A stretch of DNA of 12,240 nucleotides from a bacterium. Lineage in GTDB: Bacteria; Electryoneota; RPQS01. The stretch spans positions 1 to 12,240 of the forward strand of contig JAQTRJ010000030.1 in NCBI GenBank assembly GCA_028711875.1, read 5' to 3'. This document shows, one piece after another, positions 7,502 through 12,240 of this stretch. Numbering within the stretch: the first letter of the stretch is position 1; each line of letters begins with the position of its first letter. A program made the position numbers and the translations under genes. A model generated the notes under the pieces. The model searched no databases and was not told where the DNA came from. It was given only the letters and a program-made list of their open reading frames with translations.

Positions 7502-8578
7502 ATGCCGACACAGAGCCAAGTTCTCGATGTGCTTAAAACGGTGCGCTTTCCGAATCTCTCGCGGGATATCGTATCGTTTGGACTGGTCAAGGGGATTGAG
7601 ATCAAAGATGGGCTGGTTCAGGTAACGATCAAGGTCGCCAGCCGCGATCCGAGTATCCCCGACGCCATTAAACAAAGCATCCATGAGGCTCTCGCGCAGC
7701 TCGATGGAGTTCGTGACGTGCAAGTGGATCTGCATTGGAGCCAACCCGAGACTCCTGCCATACACGGGGGAGCTTCATCTCACGCTCAATCAGCGCCCGC
7801 TGACGAGGCGCTGTTGCCGGGCGTGAAGTCCAAGATCGCGGTGGCGTCCGGCAAGGGCGGAGTGGGGAAGAGCACCGTGGCTGCGGGTTTGGCGATCGGT
7901 CTCCAGCGAATGGGACTGTCCGTTGGACTCGTAGATTTTGACATCTATGGCCCCAGCCTGCCGATTATCATGGGTGTGAACGACCGTCCGAAAGTGCAGG
8001 ACGACAAGATTATTCCGCTGGAGCATGACGGCCTTAAACTCATGTCTATGGGATTTCTGGTCGAAGCGGACACTCCGATGATCTGGCGCGGTCCGATGGT
8101 GCATCAGGCCACTGAACAATTTCTGAAAGACGTTCATTGGGGCGATCTCGATGTGTTGGTGGTGGATTTGCCGCCCGGTACGGGCGACGCGCAACTGACG
8201 TTGTCGCAGAAGGTGAATCTCAGCGGAGTGGTTATCGTGTCCACGCCCCAAGACCTCGCGCTGGCCGATGTCCGCAAGGGTGTGGCCATGTTCCAGAAGC
8301 TGGACGTGCCGATTCTGGGAATCGTGGAAAATATGTCCGGCTTTACCTGTCCTCACTGCGGCCAAACCACGCACATTTTCGGCCATGACGGAGCCGCGCT
8401 CGTGGCGCAGAAACTGAGAGTGCCGCTGCTCGGACGCGTTCCCCTGGTTCCGGCCCTGGTGGAAGCCTCGGACCGCGGACAGCTCTATACGGCGATCGAG
8501 AACGATCCCCAGCTTTCGGAAGTCTTCCGCAGCATCGCGCAAACCGTGTCGAAGACTGTCGCCGCGTCGTCCTGCTGA
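7502..8578 (+). CDS. mrp: Mrp/ApbC-family Fe-S cluster carrier ATPase
   Basis: Cytosolic P-loop ATPase of the Mrp/NBP35 family that carries Fe-S clusters to target enzymes. The 358-residue protein has an N-terminal MIP18/DUF59 domain (~1-80), a Pro/Ser linker (~80-105), the deviant Walker A motif GKGGVGKS (117-124), DFDIYGPSLP (~145-154), Walker B-like DLPPGTGD (222-229) and the cluster-binding CPHC motif (283-286). I chose ATG 7502, which gives the normal N-terminus (TQSQVLDVLKTV); an in-frame TTG at 7433 lies in the promoter. The small MIP18-family gene follows by 32 bp, so the two are probably cotranscribed and may act together in cluster delivery. All key residues are intact. Confidence 0.95.
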   Translation: MPTQSQVLDVLKTVRFPNLSRDIVSFGLVKGIEIKDGLVQVTIKVASRDPSIPDAIKQSIHEALAQLDGVRDVQVDLHWSQPETPAIHGGASSHAQSAPADEALLPGVKSKIAVASGKGGVGKSTVAAGLAIGLQRMGLSVGLVDFDIYGPSLPIIMGVNDRPKVQDDKIIPLEHDGLKLMSMGFLVEADTPMIWRGPMVHQATEQFLKDVHWGDLDVLVVDLPPGTGDAQLTLSQKVNLSGVVIVSTPQDLALADVRKGVAMFQKLDVPILGIVENMSGFTCPHCGQTTHIFGHDGAALVAQKLRVPLLGRVPLVPALVEASDRGQLYTAIENDPQLSEVFRSIAQTVSKTVAASSC

Positions 8579-8610
8579 CGAAATAACTCCCGCGAAAAGG
8601 CCCAGCGACT

Positions 8611-8910
8611 ATGCCGACTCCTGATGATATTTTTGCCGCATTGGCCACGGTGATTGATCCCGAGTTGGGATTGCCGATCACCGATCTCGGCTTGGTGTAT
8701 GACGTGCAAGTCAACGGCAATCGCGCCGACGTGAAGGTCACGCTCACGACGATGGGCTGTCCGATGGCCGGCATGATTACCGAGCACGCTCGGCGCGCGG
8801 TTCTCGAAGTGGATGGAATTGACGATGCCAACGTCGAACTGGTCTGGGATCCGCCGTGGTCGGTGGATATGCTTTCGGACGAAGCTCGCATGCGTCTCGG
8901 AATGTTCTGA
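8611..8910 (+). CDS. MIP18/SufT-like Fe-S assembly protein (DUF59)
   Basis: Small 99-residue protein of the MIP18 (DUF59) family, whose members (SufT, PaaD, yeast Cia2) help mature Fe-S proteins. Visible signatures are VIDPELGLPITDLGLVYDV (~14-32), the conserved cysteine in TTMGCPM (Cys50), and the C-terminal WDPPWSVDMLSDEAR block. That ending is typical of stand-alone bacterial members and is absent from the DUF59 domain at the start of the neighbouring Mrp, so this is not a simple duplicate. AAAGG lies about 11 bases before the ATG. It follows mrp by 32 bp, which supports a shared role in cluster assembly. The exact client proteins are unknown. Confidence 0.9.
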   Translation: MPTPDDIFAALATVIDPELGLPITDLGLVYDVQVNGNRADVKVTLTTMGCPMAGMITEHARRAVLEVDGIDDANVELVWDPPWSVDMLSDEARMRLGMF

Positions 8911-8925
8911 TTCCATCCATGCTTT

Positions 8926-10549
<1,624 letters not shown>

Positions 10550-10557
10550 ATCAGATT

Positions 10558-11868
10558 ATGGGACATTCCTACTCAAACTTCGAACATCCCCGTCGAGCCG
10601 CTGATCTCTATCTCACAGGAGCCCGAGTTGTGGATCCGCGGGGTAATCTTGATCGAACGATTGATCTGCATATCCATGACGGCGTTTTAACGATCGCCCC
10701 GCCGGAGATTCCGAAGGACGCGGACGTCATCCGTCTCAACGGACACATCGTTACTCCCGGTTGGTTCGATCTGCACGTGCATCTGCGCGAGCCGGGGCGC
10801 GAGGTGGCCGAGACCATTGACAGCGGTTGTCAGGCGGCGATGAACGGGGGATTCACCGGACTCGCGTGCATGCCGAATACCGATCCGCCGCTGGACGACG
10901 CGGGACGTGTGCAATGGGTGCTTGATCGAGCCGCTCCCTGGCCTGTGGACGTGCATGTAATCGCGGCGGCGACGCGCGGGCGTGAAGGCAAGGAACTTGT
11001 GGAAATGTCGGAGCTGCACGACATCGGTGTCCAGGCGTTCAGCGATGACGGCTCCGCTATCCGCAGCACCGCCGTTTTGCGCCACGCCATGGAGTATGCG
11101 CACATGCTTGGTGCGCGTGTGTTCGAGCACGCCGAAGATGCGTCGCTGGTTCACGGCGGGGTGATGAATGAAGGCGAGTGGTCTACGCGCCTGGGCTTGC
11201 CGGGAATGCCCACGATCGGTGAAGCGCTGGACGTGCTGCGGTGCATTCTGCTGGCCGAGTACACGGATGCGCCCGTTCATATCTGTCACGTCTCGGCCAA
11301 GGAATCGGTGGAGTGGATTCGCTGGGCTAAGGGGAAAGGACTGGCGATAACGGCGGAAGTCACGCCGCATCATCTGCTGCTGACCGACGAGTTCTGCAAG
11401 GATTTCGATACCGATTATAAAATGAATCCCCCGTTACGAAGCGAGGCGGATCGCCAGGCGTGCCGCGAGGGATTTCGCGACGGCACGCTCGACACCTATT
11501 GCACCGATCACGCGCCGCACACGTGGGAAGCGAAAATGCAGGAGTTCGATCTGGCTCCCTTCGGTATCGTTGGTTTGGAAACGGCGTTGGGCTTGGCGTT
11601 CACGCATCTGATTCCCGACGTCGTATCTCTCGAAGAGATGATCTCGCGCGCGGTCTATGCGCCCCGAGAGATTCTGCATATCCCCGTTCCGCGAATCGCC
11701 ACCGGTGAACCGGCCGATCTGACGATTATCAATCCGACGGCGCATTGGACGGTAGATCCGGCGGCGTTCAAGTCCAAATCCCGCAATACCCCATTTAAGG
11801 GCTGGTCACTCACGGGACAGGCGCGCGGAATCGTAAGTAAGGGATGCGCCGTAATCCGTGACATTTGA
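10558..11868 (+). CDS. pyrC: Dihydroorotase (class I)
   Basis: Amidohydrolase that cyclises carbamoyl aspartate to dihydroorotate, the third step of pyrimidine synthesis. The 436-residue protein carries the metal site HVHLREPG (73-80), MPNTDPP (~105-111), FSDDG (161-165), EHAED (190-194), CHVSA (243-247), TPHHLLL (269-275), NPPLRSE (290-296) and TDHAPH (316-321). All catalytic and metal-binding residues are present, so it should be active, unlike the dead dihydroorotase-like partners found with some ATCases. It starts 8 bp after pyrB without a clear ribosome-binding site, and its N-terminus has about 15 residues before the usual family start. It appears to be the last gene of the pyr operon in this window. 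Confidence 0.96.
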   Translation: MGHSYSNFEHPRRAADLYLTGARVVDPRGNLDRTIDLHIHDGVLTIAPPEIPKDADVIRLNGHIVTPGWFDLHVHLREPGREVAETIDSGCQAAMNGGFTGLACMPNTDPPLDDAGRVQWVLDRAAPWPVDVHVIAAATRGREGKELVEMSELHDIGVQAFSDDGSAIRSTAVLRHAMEYAHMLGARVFEHAEDASLVHGGVMNEGEWSTRLGLPGMPTIGEALDVLRCILLAEYTDAPVHICHVSAKESVEWIRWAKGKGLAITAEVTPHHLLLTDEFCKDFDTDYKMNPPLRSEADRQACREGFRDGTLDTYCTDHAPHTWEAKMQEFDLAPFGIVGLETALGLAFTHLIPDVVSLEEMISRAVYAPREILHIPVPRIATGEPADLTIINPTAHWTVDPAAFKSKSRNTPFKGWSLTGQARGIVSKGCAVIRDI

Positions 11869-11925
11869 TCTCTTGTTTGCCTCCGCATAGGGCGCGATTG
11901 TTTTTTCAATGATGAGGTAAGTCGA

Positions 11926-12240
11926 ATGACTCTTTCGAGAATGGCTGCGCGGCTGCTGCCGATGGTCTGGATTTGTCTTCTGACGGGCTGTTCGAGTCAG
12001 GAAGTCCCCGAAGGAACCCTCGTTTCCGTTTTGTATAGCAACGATGTGCGCGGCAAGCTTGAAGGATGCGGCTGCCGGCATAACGGCGGCGGTATCACGC
12101 GGCGCAGCGCCGAGCTGGCCGCTGCCCGCGCCGATGATCCGTCCGTCGTGTATTGCGACGCCGGAAATTTCATGAGCGGCACGCCCGAAGTGGACAGCAC
12201 GCAAGGTCTACTGATGGTCGACGTGTATAATCATTTGGGC
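11926..12240 (+). CDS. Lipoprotein related to UshA-type metallophosphatases, 3' end beyond window
   Basis: The first 105 codons of a gene cut by the right edge. A basic N-terminus and hydrophobic stretch lead to the lipobox LTGC (about residues 19-22), so it should be a lipid-anchored envelope protein. Residues ~33-50 (VSVLYSNDVRGKLEGCGC) and ~76-82 (DAGNFMSG) align with the first motifs of the calcineurin-like 5'-nucleotidase family. The usual DxH reads DVR and the usual GD reads GN, so two metal ligands appear changed. A CGC motif and a GGGITRR turn lie between. GAGG sits 8 bases before ATG 11926; a second in-frame ATG at 11941 is possible. It follows pyrC by 57 bp. The catalytic C-terminal part is not visible, so activity is unknown. 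Confidence 0.75.
   Translation, partial: MTLSRMAARLLPMVWICLLTGCSSQEVPEGTLVSVLYSNDVRGKLEGCGCRHNGGGITRRSAELAAARADDPSVVYCDAGNFMSGTPEVDSTQGLLMVDVYNHLG

Noticed and set aside
8819..8850. TTGACG at 8819 as the -35 of a promoter for the pyr operon
   Set aside because: No acceptable -10 lies 16-18 bases downstream. No convincing pyr promoter was found; transcription may continue from the mrp promoter.
11846..11906. GCGCC (11846-11850) and GGCGC (11891-11895) followed by T6, a possible terminator after pyrC
   Set aside because: The stem is only 5 bp with a 40-base loop, and the T run starts 5 bases after it; too weak to call.
11897..11910. ATTG-TTTTTT-CAAT small palindrome before the lipoprotein gene
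   Set aside because: A four-base stem around a T loop is expected by chance and does not resemble a terminator or operator.

Overview
The window is a dense, intact stretch of bacterial chromosome, moderately GC-rich, with no mobile elements, CRISPR, rRNA or tRNA seen. It holds eleven large genes in two divergent blocks, plus one short leader ORF. An EnvC-type periplasmic LytM protein and a lipobox-bearing lipoprotein suggest a cell with an outer membrane. The mix of a Thermus-like MetRS, RicT/PSP1 next to holB, PyrR control and the gene order points to a deep-branching bacterial lineage, perhaps near the FCB or other candidate phyla. No gene here fixes the taxonomy, so that is inference.

Minus-strand block (6830 down to 1, read right to left): an EnvC-like coiled-coil/LytM protein, holB (clamp-loader delta'), a PSP1/RicT-family protein, metG, and a gene running off the left edge. 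The last gene encodes a methyltransferase-like N-terminal domain fused to a RadC/JAB (UPF0758) domain. Four of the five genes overlap a neighbour by about 17-19 bp and the largest gap is 35 bp, so this looks like one operon.

Plus-strand block (6911 to 12240): rlmH with its own promoter in the divergent gap; mrp (Fe-S carrier ATPase) plus a small MIP18/SufT-like protein behind a near-consensus promoter; the pyrimidine operon pyrR-pyrB-pyrC; and the start of a lipoprotein resembling the UshA-type metallophosphatases, cut by the right edge.

The most interesting non-coding element is the 146-bp leader before pyrR. It holds a hairpin resembling a PyrR binding loop, whose 3' arm carries the ribosome-binding site of a 26-codon leader ORF. 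That ORF in turn runs through a perfect 8-bp stem-loop. This fits coupled transcription-translation attenuation by PyrR, as proposed for the Thermus pyr operon. The second notable item is the methyltransferase-like/RadC fusion, which is open at the edge of the window and so easily missed.
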